Positions 33,801 through 39,972 of a stretch of DNA of 64,000 nt are shown here, one piece after another (the stretch's first letter is position 1; every line of letters starts with the position of its first letter). This stretch comes from Puffinus mauretanicus. Its lineage: Eukaryota; Chordata; Aves; Procellariiformes; Procellariidae. Made by a program: the position numbers and the translations under genes. The notes under the pieces were generated by a model. The model made no database searches and was not told the DNA's origin. It was given only the letters and a program-made list of their open reading frames with translations. The stretch covers positions 372,001 through 436,000 of the forward strand of contig JAJKFH010003075.1 in the NCBI GenBank assembly GCA_023333565.1, read 5' to 3'.

Positions 33801-34868
33801 CAGGCTGAGTGACATCAATCTGTCTCAGCTTCCTCGTTGTTTAAGTAAGAAGGCACGTTTTGAGTTTACAAGCAAAAGACGTCAATGCTTGGTATGCCTG
33901 AAGTTGAACTAGAGGGAGAACCTCCTAGCTGCCATTGAGCCTAGCGAATAAACACAACTTTCAGCAAAACCAGCTTGTCCTGAAGCAGCGGTTCCCACCA
34001 CGACGACGCATCAGAAATAGCTCGACAGACACATGTGCAGCCCAGAGGAAGAGGTGCCTCTCCTTTGCAAAGCCCCCGAAACACCTGTTTTACGGAAAAG
34101 CGCCGAGAAAGGCTCCCTTCCTAAAAGCCCAGCCCCAGGCGAGTACCTCCCCACAACCACCTACACCCGGCGAAGGAAAACTCCAAGACCGCGCTGTGTT
34201 TTGTTTACCGCGGCCCTGCTCTGGCTCATGGCGGGTATTTAAAACAAGTGACTGTCCATCACCCACCCCCCGGCCGGGCTGGAGGGTCTGCTCCCGCGGC
34301 AGCGGCCACGCCGCTTTCCAGCCCCCCCCCCTCCCCGGCCCCCGGCTGGGCTGCGGGGCTGTCCATTAGCGGGCAGTTCCAACGCCGCCGGGGCCACGCC
34401 AGCCGCGGGGAGCTCCGCATAGGCCGCCTCGGCCTCCGCTGGCCTCCGCTGCCGGGACACGGGGGGAGAAGAAAGCCGGCTGCCGCCGCACAGCCCCTTC
34501 GCGGCTGCCCCGCGGTTCCGCGCACGACGGCGCCCCGGCGGCTGCCGGGCCGGGCCGGGCCCGGCCGAGGCCCAGCGCCCCCCCGACCCCCGCGCGGCCT
34601 TTTACCTCCCGGCGGGCCCGGGTGCGGGCCCGGCCCAGGGGGGCCCCGCTATCGGCTCCGCGCAGCCCCGGCGCCCCCAGAGGGGGTCATCCCAGGGCAG
34701 CGCCAGCTCCGCCCGCCGCCGCGCTGCCGGCCGGCCCGCCGCTTACCCGGCAGGGGCAGCGGCCGCGCCCCGCGCCCGCTCGCTCCTGGGACTTGTAGTC
34801 CAAGGGCCGGCGCCGCGCCCCGGAACCATATTTGATCCGGGAGGCCGGCGCCGAAGCCAGGCCGCCAT
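18703..34868 (-). CDS. ANGEL2: ANGEL2, complete: CCR4-family EEP-fold phosphatase (nine exons joined)
   Basis: ANGEL2 belongs to the CCR4/nocturnin endonuclease-exonuclease-phosphatase family and has been shown to remove 2',3'-cyclic phosphates from RNA ends. Exons on the minus strand: 34868-34747, 33133-32700, 30559-30306, 27982-27913, 26180-25759, 24750-24624, 23953-23893, 21933-21770, 18857-18703. All junctions are GT-AG and in phase; they sum to 1809 nt and 602 residues. Fold motifs in order: MSYNILSQ (Asn229), VLCLQEVQEDHY (Glu276), IANTHLLYNPRRGD, CGDFNSVPGSP (Asp407, Asn409) and SSDHLPLL (Asp589, His590). All expected catalytic positions are present, so the enzyme should be active. The protein is longer than human ANGEL2 (544 residues from memory), mostly in exons 1 and 2. 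The N-terminal 200 residues are poorly conserved and low in known motifs. Confidence 0.95.
18864..18881 (-). repeat. ANGEL2: T18 tract forming the exon 9 polypyrimidine tract
   Basis: A run of 18 A on the + strand, read as T18 in the ANGEL2 transcript. It sits six bases upstream of the exon 9 boundary and so is the polypyrimidine tract itself. Homopolymers of this length mutate often. Confidence 0.85.
19430..19500. repeat. A/C-rich simple sequence, G-rich on the transcript strand
   Basis: AAAACAAACAAAACAAAACC changes into CCAACCAACC and then C7 and C6 runs. On the minus strand this reads as two long G-runs followed by GG and GGG runs separated by T. Confidence 0.8.
21770..21933 (-). CDS. ANGEL2: ANGEL2 exon 8
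   Basis: The acceptor TTTAG precedes GTTGTCTTCAAAATTG. The exon completes the split Lys and reads LSSKLQHHFKLSSVYSHYFP, then ETGIPEVTTCHSRSAVTVDY and IFYSAANDDTAAQP, with donor GTAAAG after a split Gly. The segment TTCHSRSAVTVDYIFYS is the strongly conserved beta-strand region before the catalytic His motif. Confidence 0.95.
21934..23892 (-). other. ANGEL2: ANGEL2 intron 7
   Basis: Minus-strand donor GTATGT, acceptor TTTAG. Holds poly(C)14 at 23870-23883 right next to the donor. No exon or RNA gene seen. Confidence 0.85.
23870..23883. repeat. poly(C)14 (G14 in the ANGEL2 transcript)
   Basis: Fourteen consecutive C on the + strand. In the ANGEL2 pre-mRNA this is a G-run starting about ten bases after the exon 7 donor, a position where G-runs often act as intronic splicing enhancers. 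Confidence 0.85.
23893..23953 (-). CDS. ANGEL2: ANGEL2 exon 7 (61 nt)
   Basis: Minus strand: TTTTGCAG acceptor, then GAGAAAACTTGGAAGCAGC, ending GAAAA with donor GTATGT. It encodes ENLEAAKLDNTQEIVIGSE between split Gly and Lys codons. It is a linker within the EEP domain and is weakly conserved. It was identified by phase fit with exons 6 and 8 and by the human linker of similar length. Confidence 0.88.
23954..24623 (-). other. ANGEL2: ANGEL2 intron 6
   Basis: Minus-strand donor GTCAGT, acceptor TTTGCAG. Unique AT-rich sequence; nothing else seen. Confidence 0.85.
24624..24750 (-). CDS. ANGEL2: ANGEL2 exon 6
   Basis: Minus strand: TTCTTAG acceptor, then VSGQEQFPRGQRILSIPIWP and KKLGISQNCVYEIKQQQKEE and NA, ending in a split Gly with donor GTCAGT. 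The SGQEQ..RGQRILSIPIWP..LGISQNCVYE pattern matches ANGEL2. Confidence 0.93.
24751..25758 (-). other. ANGEL2: ANGEL2 intron 5
   Basis: Minus-strand donor GTAGGC, acceptor TTCTTAG. AT-rich unique sequence; no feature seen. Confidence 0.85.
25759..26180 (-). CDS. ANGEL2: ANGEL2 exon 5 (core EEP-domain exon)
   Basis: The acceptor TTCTTGCAG is followed by GGTATCACTG. It completes a split Gly and encodes 140 residues: YHCEYKMRTGRKPDGCAICF, SSNPVEFFRHD, LLDRDNVGLVLLLQP, IANTHLLYNPRRGDIKLTQL, IIICGDFNSVPGSPLY and EGLAIGK, with donor GTAGGC. The GDFNSVPGS motif supplies the catalytic Asp/Asn. The Met at 26205 lies in the intron and is not a start. Confidence 0.97.
26181..27912 (-). other. ANGEL2: ANGEL2 intron 4
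   Basis: Minus-strand donor GTATGA, acceptor CTTGCAG. Unique sequence without recognisable repeat or gene. Small overlapping frames around 26790-27511 have no family resemblance. Confidence 0.85.
27913..27982 (-). CDS. ANGEL2: ANGEL2 exon 4 (70 nt, catalytic Glu)
   Basis: Minus strand: GCGTTAG acceptor, then VLCLQEVQEDHYRTEIKSSL and ESL, ending in a split Gly at donor GTATGA. LCLQEV is the family's metal-binding Glu motif. It is too short for simple gene finding but the phase fits exactly between exons 3 and 5. Confidence 0.95.
27983..30305 (-). other. ANGEL2: ANGEL2 intron 3
   Basis: Minus-strand donor GTGAGT, acceptor GCGTTAG. Contains a sense-to-window CR1 3' end at about 29900-30007 and an (A)(C)A3-type simple stretch near 28072-28090. 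No other feature. Confidence 0.85.
29900..30007 (+). mobile_element. old CR1 LINE 3' end
   Basis: TTAGCTACTGTTACAAACGTG, then ACACTAGACTAGGTGGACCT, TTGGCC, and the ending TCTTATGTTC. This matches the 3' end of the ancient amniote CR1 class (consensus reads ..ACTGGGCTAGATGGACC..TTGGTC..TATGGC..TTCTTATGTTC). It is diverged and truncated, so old. The left edge is uncertain. Confidence 0.75.
30306..30559 (-). CDS. ANGEL2: ANGEL2 exon 3
   Basis: Minus strand: TTTTAACAG acceptor, split Gly, then TVRRHWEYFC, FDFTIMSYNILSQNLLEGNS, HLYKHCRQR and FPNILQEIKQLDAD, with donor GTGAGT. MSYNILSQ starts the EEP fold. Human ANGEL2 has the same GxxxRxWEY junction at the exon start. Confidence 0.96.
30560..32699 (-). 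other. ANGEL2: ANGEL2 intron 2
   Basis: Minus-strand donor GTAAAAG, acceptor TTAACAG. Unique sequence; no exon, repeat or RNA gene recognised. Confidence 0.85.
32700..33133 (-). CDS. ANGEL2: ANGEL2 exon 2
   Basis: The acceptor CTTTGGTAG is followed by A, which completes a Gly codon (GG+A), then HSMLPRHMQRLGRDWIAHW. Later come CMRWAGQYPW, NWRLPPF, QFQNSNWQLDN, and a basic cluster IKKRRLSG followed by an acidic and Gln/Lys-rich stretch ending KHSSKK before donor GTAAAAG. LGRDW, SCMRW-like and NWR segments match ANGEL2. The 3' part after KKRR is about 35 residues longer than the human exon as I remember it. Internal Met44 (33126) is an alternative start if exon 1 is untranslated. Confidence 0.92.
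33134..34746 (-). other. ANGEL2: ANGEL2 intron 1
   Basis: Minus-strand donor GTAAGC at the CpG-island side, acceptor TTTGGTAG. The left part has a three-copy ~30-bp repeat at 33223-33306; the right part is the GC-rich shoulder of the CpG island. Open frames at 33935-34525 are GC-driven and not called. Confidence 0.8.
33223..33306 (+). repeat. three-copy tandem repeat, ~30-bp period
   Basis: ATACAAGATATT(C/T) begins at 33223, 33255 and 33284. The last two copies share a longer unit, ACATACAAGATATT(C/T)AAACC. Period about 29-32 bases. Confidence 0.8.
34747..34868 (-). CDS. ANGEL2: ANGEL2 exon 1 (coding part)
   Basis: On the minus strand, AAGATGGCGGCC begins MAAWLRRRPPGSNMVPGRGA, then GPWTTSPRSERARGAAAAPA, ending in GG of a split Gly with donor GTAAGC. 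The phase fits exon 2 exactly. Human ANGEL2 also starts with a short coding exon (MEAWR..) that splices at the same place, which supports this Met; the MxAW opening is shared. The upstream in-frame Met at 34976 is disfavoured because it precedes the YY1 element. The exon is longer than the human one (40 against about 20 residues). Confidence 0.75.
34786..34801 (-). promoter_or_regulatory. ANGEL2: THAP11/ZNF143-type element
   Basis: On the minus strand the sequence reads GGACTACAAGTCCCAG, matching the ACTACAANTCCCAG core bound by THAP11 (Ronin), HCF-1 and ZNF143 at CpG-island promoters. It lies inside the predicted coding part of exon 1. Confidence 0.65.
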
Positions 34869-34872
34869 CTTG
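34861..34872 (+). promoter_or_regulatory. ANGEL2: YY1 element overlapping the ANGEL2 start codon
   Basis: GCCGCCATCTTG is an exact YY1 consensus. On the minus strand it reads CAAGATGGCGGC, and its ATG is the proposed ANGEL2 start. YY1 elements in this orientation are typically just downstream of transcription starts. Confidence 0.8.
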
Positions 34873-36506
34873 TGCCAGGGCGGGGTGACAACCCCTCTGG
34901 GCTGTAGGCCGCCTGGCGGGGTGCCTCGGCCCCGGGAGGGGGCCACGCCGGGGCAGCGCCAGTTCCAGAGCAGCACAAGCGGGTTGTAGGCTGCTTGATT
35001 TCAGACTTTTGATTCTTTTAAATGGATGTAACACCGTGCTAATGCAGTAGTTTCCATACGTGGTCTTCTCCCTGGGATTACCATGTGTCCCTGTAGGGTC
35101 AAAGGGTCTCAAGGAAGAGCTGCCGTGTGTTTCAAGGTGCCATTGCAAGGCAGAAGCACCATGTTTACTGTTAGCAGAAAACCAAAACCCACTCACCTGA
35201 GACAGTATTTTAACATTCTCAGGTTAAAATGCACCTGAAGACGCTCTGCAAAGCCACTATGGTCCCTATGCCGGCTGAGGAGACCTGGCCTCAGATGGGT
35301 GGGAGATGTGCGTCCCCACGGATGGACCCACTGCTACTTACCAGCTGCATAAACAATCCTCTCTCTCTGTCCATGTTGCTTGAATAAGCAGTTAAAATGC
35401 TTTCTTGAGGTCTTCTGAGGACAGAGTAAATGCTGCCTCTGTTTACTGTAAGGAAACTTAGTACAAAGCATATGAAATACAATAGTGCTGAATAGTGCAG
35501 ATGCTGTGCAGGAACTGTAATCAAGTAAAATACTGTTTCTCTGCATTCCTTTTACTTGTGTCATAAAAGTGACTTTAAATAACAATAATTTTAAAGTTTT
35601 CCCAGGCTTGGTAGGGAAGACTGGAACTGGAATAATGTAGTTATGTTAAGAGTGTGCTAGTTAGGCAATGTGTCAAATCCACTTTGGGTTTTCCACTTCT
35701 TGGACACAAGTTACTTACTGGCAAAAGGTAAAAATACCCATCCATTTTCTATTAGTTTCTTCACAATGTAATGAGAGCAAAGCTACGACGTCCATAATAC
35801 GCGGGTAGTAAAAGATCTCCCAACTACATTTTCCAGACTTATGTTATTTTTGTGATTTGTTCTTTTCTGTGTGTTTGAAGTATTCTTATGTATTAGATAT
35901 ATTTCTAAGATAGAAGAGAGTAAGCCATAGCTATAGCAACAACAACAACTGCTGTTATTTTTAGGAGCAGAGGGAATCTTCTCATGGAATGCAGTCATTT
36001 TCTGTATTTTGACCTGCATAAGACAGCCAAGTTACTCTGTCACTTCAAAGGTTTTTACATAATAGTAATCTCAGTAGTGATGCTGGAAAAAGGGAAGGGG
36101 GGAAGCTTTGGGGTTTTTTAAGATAAGCCTTAATGAAAAGGAAGATATGCTGATAAGCATAAAAATTAATTGTGTAACAGACAAAAGAGAAGATAAGGAG
36201 AAGATTAACCTATTAATATGATGCAAATTGTTTCTCATCTCAATGTTGCTGTTATTTCTTGCCTTGACCTAGGAAAGTCTTAATAAGCCAGTAACACTTA
36301 ATTGCAGATTGTTTACTCTCCTCTAATTATTATTTTGTGTATCTAGTTTGGCCATACCATGTTAAGAGATATTCTTCAAAATAGGTATCTCCAAATTCTG
36401 ATTTGTAACTAGAAGCCAAATTATTTTATGAGTCATTTAAGCTTTCGAAACTCCCTAGTGAACGGAGGCTACTGACTCACTGGGGGATGTTTTGATTGAT
36501 TATACT

Positions 36507-37070
36507 GCACATAAGAACAGCCACGGTGGTTCAGATCAATGGTCCACTGAGCTCAATTTCCTGCTTTCTAAACACGGTTAGCAGCAGATGCCTAGAGATG
36601 TGCAGGGGCTGGGCAAACTTCAAATGAACACTCTCCCTGCTTCTAGCTGTTTTCAGCTCAGTAGATTTCCTAAGCCTGATGTGTTTGTCTCTTTAGTTAC
36701 TCTCAGTGGTTCTCTCCCTCAAGTACTTGGATTTGCGAACTTTCTGTATCAGCAACATCCTTTGACAAGAGTCCTGCAGGTCTAGCACTCATTATGTGAA
36801 GAACTATTTTATTATTATTAATTTTATGACCTCATTCATACCAGCTTCACTGGCCTCTGATTCTTGTGTTAAGAGAGATTCCCATCCATCTTCTCCATGC
36901 CACTCATGATTTCATGGACCACTATCATGTCCCCTCACGTTATTCCTTCTTCCATGCTGAAAAATCTTAGACTACTCCATTGTTCCACATGAAGAAGCTA
37001 TTCCATATATCTGATAATTTTTATTGTCCTTCTTGGTTCAGCCATGGAATTATACAGTTGCAATATACTC
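36507..37070 (-). mobile_element. CR1 LINE 3' region, antisense to window
   Basis: It starts with ACATAAGAACAGCCACGGTGG and CAGATCAATGGTCCACTGAG, the reverse complement of the old CR1 3' end. It continues through ATTATGTGAAGAAC, GATTCTTGTGTTAAGAG, CCACTCATGATTTCATGGAC, CACTATCATGTCCCCTC, CATGCTGAAAAATC and TCTGATAATTTTTATTGTCC. These landmarks occur in this order in reverse-complemented CR1 of turtles, crocodilians and birds. It is diverged, with internal deletions and no intact reading frame visible. Confidence 0.85.
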
Positions 37071-37527
37071 TTCTCTGTCTTGTTCTCTACTCCTACTGCT
37101 TCTTTTCCCTTCCTCCTCTCACCAAATTGCTAACTTTTGAGTTAGACGGCATTTCAATATAGTATTTTTTTCTCAGAAGATGCATCAGTTGGCTATTGAA
37201 ATTTAAATGAGATCTATTATATAATTCGTCAGGGATTAGTCAATGATGGCTTCAGTCCCATTGATTTCTGTTTATACCATTAAAACCTCAAAACTGCCAC
37301 ATCTTATGAGATGTTACAAGCAAGTGCTGTTTCATAAGCAAATTTATACCAGAACTGATTGTCTAATCATGTTATTACACTAGAGGGTTATATGGGCTGC
37401 ATGATGTATCAAATAATTAGTATACCATGCTATAAAATGTTCCTTGTTTACTTGAGCAAGTGTATTTTCAACCAGCTGTTTGTTTTTTGAGCAGCTGCAA
37501 GCTTCCTATAGCTAAAATTAGAGAAGA

Positions 37528-37580
37528 TGAGAATAAAAAAGTATCCTTGAGATCATTCTGTCCAACCCCTTCATTTCAGA
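37528..37580 (-). mobile_element. possible small CR1 remnant
   Basis: TTGAGATCATTCTGTCCAAC resembles the AAGATCATC.AGTCCAACC segment near the reverse-complemented CR1 3' end. The flanks do not extend the match clearly, so this is weak. Confidence 0.3.
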
Positions 37581-39728
37581 TCTAAGCAAACCTCAGATTA
37601 GGTTCCTCATTTGTACATTAAAATTACTCCAAACAGAAGATGTCTTCTTGGAAAGTCTCTTTCAATGAAACTTCAACTGCATCATCATTGGTATAAGAAA
37701 ACAGTCACTATCTAATGGAGTTTGATGCATATCTTTTAGCTTTGGGACTTAGAAACTTGCTTTGGAAGAATGATGATCAAGACCAAATTATCTCTGAGGT
37801 GCTCCTTTTGATAGTTACTTCCATGAAGTTAGATGTACCAACACCTTGTCAAAAGATGTAAAAGACACACCCTTCCTCTCTCAGAAGGTGAGAGTGGCAA
37901 GTGAGCTTCTAACAATCAATGTCCTCTTTCTTCCCCATTCCTTAAGAAAATGTACCCCATGCAAAATAGACGACACCTATCGAGCAATTCTTAGAGATAA
38001 AAAGGATAAAGACTCTTTCTAGTAACTTGATAGCTGGGAATGTCAAAGTAATTAAATAAATGAGAGGCAGGATGCTATAAAACTCACATTTGGACTGTTT
38101 CTGTCCTATGACATGTTAGGAAGAGTCATTGTGTTCTCCCACAGAAAATGACCTTTCTCTGGGATAGCACTATTCAAAGCAGCAGCTCTGTCTGGCTGCT
38201 AGAACACTTCTATGTGGAGCTCCTCTGACCTGACTTTGCTAGGCTCTCCAGGATTGTCAAATCAACTGTTTTCTGTCTGACCAGCCCTGGGAGGGGAACA
38301 GCTGGTCCACTCATGCCTGTTTCCCTGACTCTGCATGTTTGCAGGACCTGCTTGCCTCTGGTATGCAGGTTGGAATTCCCATTATAATGAGATAAGAATT
38401 GAATGAGGGCAGTGTGGAAATTAAAAGTACAGTAATCCTGTAATCACTAGGAATAAGGACAAGGTGAAACTGTGGCAGTACTTCCAAACAGCGTCGCGCT
38501 GAAACTGCTTAGAAAGACTCAATGGTGAGCTTGTGCTTCCAGATCTGTAGAAGTGAATCTGATCTGGAACTCAGAAGAAGAATGTGATTACAGAAGACGA
38601 CCTTTCATTTACATAGCAATAATTGGGAATGTTGTAAAGATTCACAATGCAGTTCAGTCATCCTCAAAGGAGAGACGCTTGCTTACTATGAGCTTTAGTA
38701 CAAAAGTCTCTCATCTTTTACAAAGAAATGCAATCAAGTATTTTTCTTTATGTCAAAGACTTGCATGAGATCAGAGATATTAATAACCTGGTAATGAAAA
38801 GCTGATTTTTTAGCATCTGCTATTAAATGAATGAAAATACAGTGATAAAAAAAGAAAATAATCTTAACAGTTTATATAATCTGGAGTGTGGTCTCTATTT
38901 GTATAGATCTATGTTGGTAGAGATCCCACTACAGCCAAGTAATTGAAGGTACCTGTAATCTTACGAAAGGAGAACGTCTTGCAATGCAAAGTTGCGCTCC
39001 TTTGAAGTGAAGCAATGCACCTCAAACCCTGGAGAGTTTCCTCACAGCACAGTGTTTCGCAGACCTGTGCGCACACGAGAACCCGTCTGCAGGGAGAAGT
39101 CCAGTTACAGCTTAAAGAATCTGGAGAAGACACGAAACACAAAGCATGGCGATTCAGTAACCATCAAACTTGCCTTTTTGTTAACGTTCCTCTTAAAAAT
39201 CCATGAGTCATTTCTGCGTTACAGGCCTTAAGATTTAGGGCAGCATATCTTAAAATAGCCCATGGTGAACGCTGGAAGCGGCGTACCAGCTCTGTCAGTG
39301 GAAGGTCTTACTGCAGATTCGTAGATGCCATGGGGCACCTGTATTTGAAAGGGGCTCGGTGGTCACTGCTGAGTGTAAACCCGCCGCAGCCGTGCCCTAG
39401 CAGAATACATTGAACAGGACCAGACTGCCGCAGGGCTGGATGATTTGACCATGACACCTTGGCCTCATCCACGCCATCAAGACTTTCAGGCTCTGGCAAA
39501 GGCGGCCACATCGAAGCCGCCTATTAGGAACCGGGGGTACTCAAAACCGGCAGCTGGAGGCGGTGTGGGAGGCAGAGAGCCCGGCCAGGCCGGGACCCGG
39601 CCAGCACCCTGGCGGCTGCAGCGCCCGGGCACCGCTCGGCCCAGCGGCCGAACACCCACGGAAACACCCCGGCAGCCCCCTCACGGCCGCCGCCCTCCCT
39701 GGTGGGCGGTGGGGCGGAGGCCGCGGCC

Positions 39729-39794
39729 GGGCGGGGCTCCCCGCGGCGGGGCGGGCCCGGCCAGGCCCCCGGCACCGCCCGGGCGGGGCGGGGC
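39729..39794 (+). promoter_or_regulatory. RPS6KC1: cluster of Sp/KLF GC boxes
   Basis: GGGCGGGG at 39729-39736, GGGGCGGG at 39748-39755, and GGGCGGGGCGGGGC at 39781-39794, about 75 to 140 bases before the start codon. Such clusters usually lie just upstream of CpG-island transcription starts. Confidence 0.65.
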
Positions 39795-39867
39795 CTTCCT
39801 GGGCGCCGCTTCCGCCTCGGTCGGGGCCCGGCGCGGCGGTGGAGGCGGCGTTGCGGTGGGGGGCAGC

Positions 39868-39972
39868 ATGCTGAGTCCGCGGGAGCGCGGCGGGGACCTG
39901 GCCCGCTTCTACACGGTGACGGAGCCGCGGCGGCACCCCCGCGGGCACACCGTCTACAAGGTCACGGCGCGG
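39868..39972 (+). CDS. RPS6KC1: RPS6KC1 exon 1
   Basis: GCAGCATGCTG begins MLSPRERGGDLARFYTVTEP, then RRHPRGHTVYKVTAR, with donor GTGAGT. The RER..DLARFYTVTEP.RHPRG.TVYKVTAR pattern is the RPS6KC1 N terminus. The same frame stays open upstream to an ATG at 39445, but this is GC-driven and has no family support, so 39868 is chosen. Confidence 0.93.

Larger units (their letters stand above)
34250..34980. promoter_or_regulatory. ANGEL2: CpG island / ANGEL2 promoter
   Basis: A very GC-rich block dense in CG dinucleotides, contrasting with the AT-rich flanks. It covers ANGEL2 exon 1 and the start of intron 1. It has no TATA box at a fitting place. A YY1 element and a THAP11/ZNF143-type element lie in it, typical for housekeeping CpG-island promoters. 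C/G runs at 34320-34345 give G-quadruplex potential on the minus strand. The transcription start is inferred to lie a little above 34868. Confidence 0.85.
34869..39867. other. intergenic region between divergent ANGEL2 and RPS6KC1
   Basis: About 5 kb separates the two start codons. It begins and ends with CpG-island DNA. The AT-rich middle holds a CR1 element (36507-37070) and a possible second CR1 remnant (37528-37580). I see no coding gene or structural RNA. The ends include the two 5' UTRs, whose exact extents cannot be set from sequence. Confidence 0.75.

Noticed and set aside
34248..34835. 195-codon + strand open frame in the ANGEL2 CpG island
   Set aside because: It runs antisense to ANGEL2 exon 1 and intron 1, is almost all Pro/Ala/Gly/Arg, and is explained by the scarcity of stops in very GC-rich DNA.
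34687..35196. 169-codon minus frame covering the ANGEL2 promoter
   Set aside because: It is in a different frame from exon 1, crosses the expected transcription start and has low-complexity content; a CpG-island artefact.
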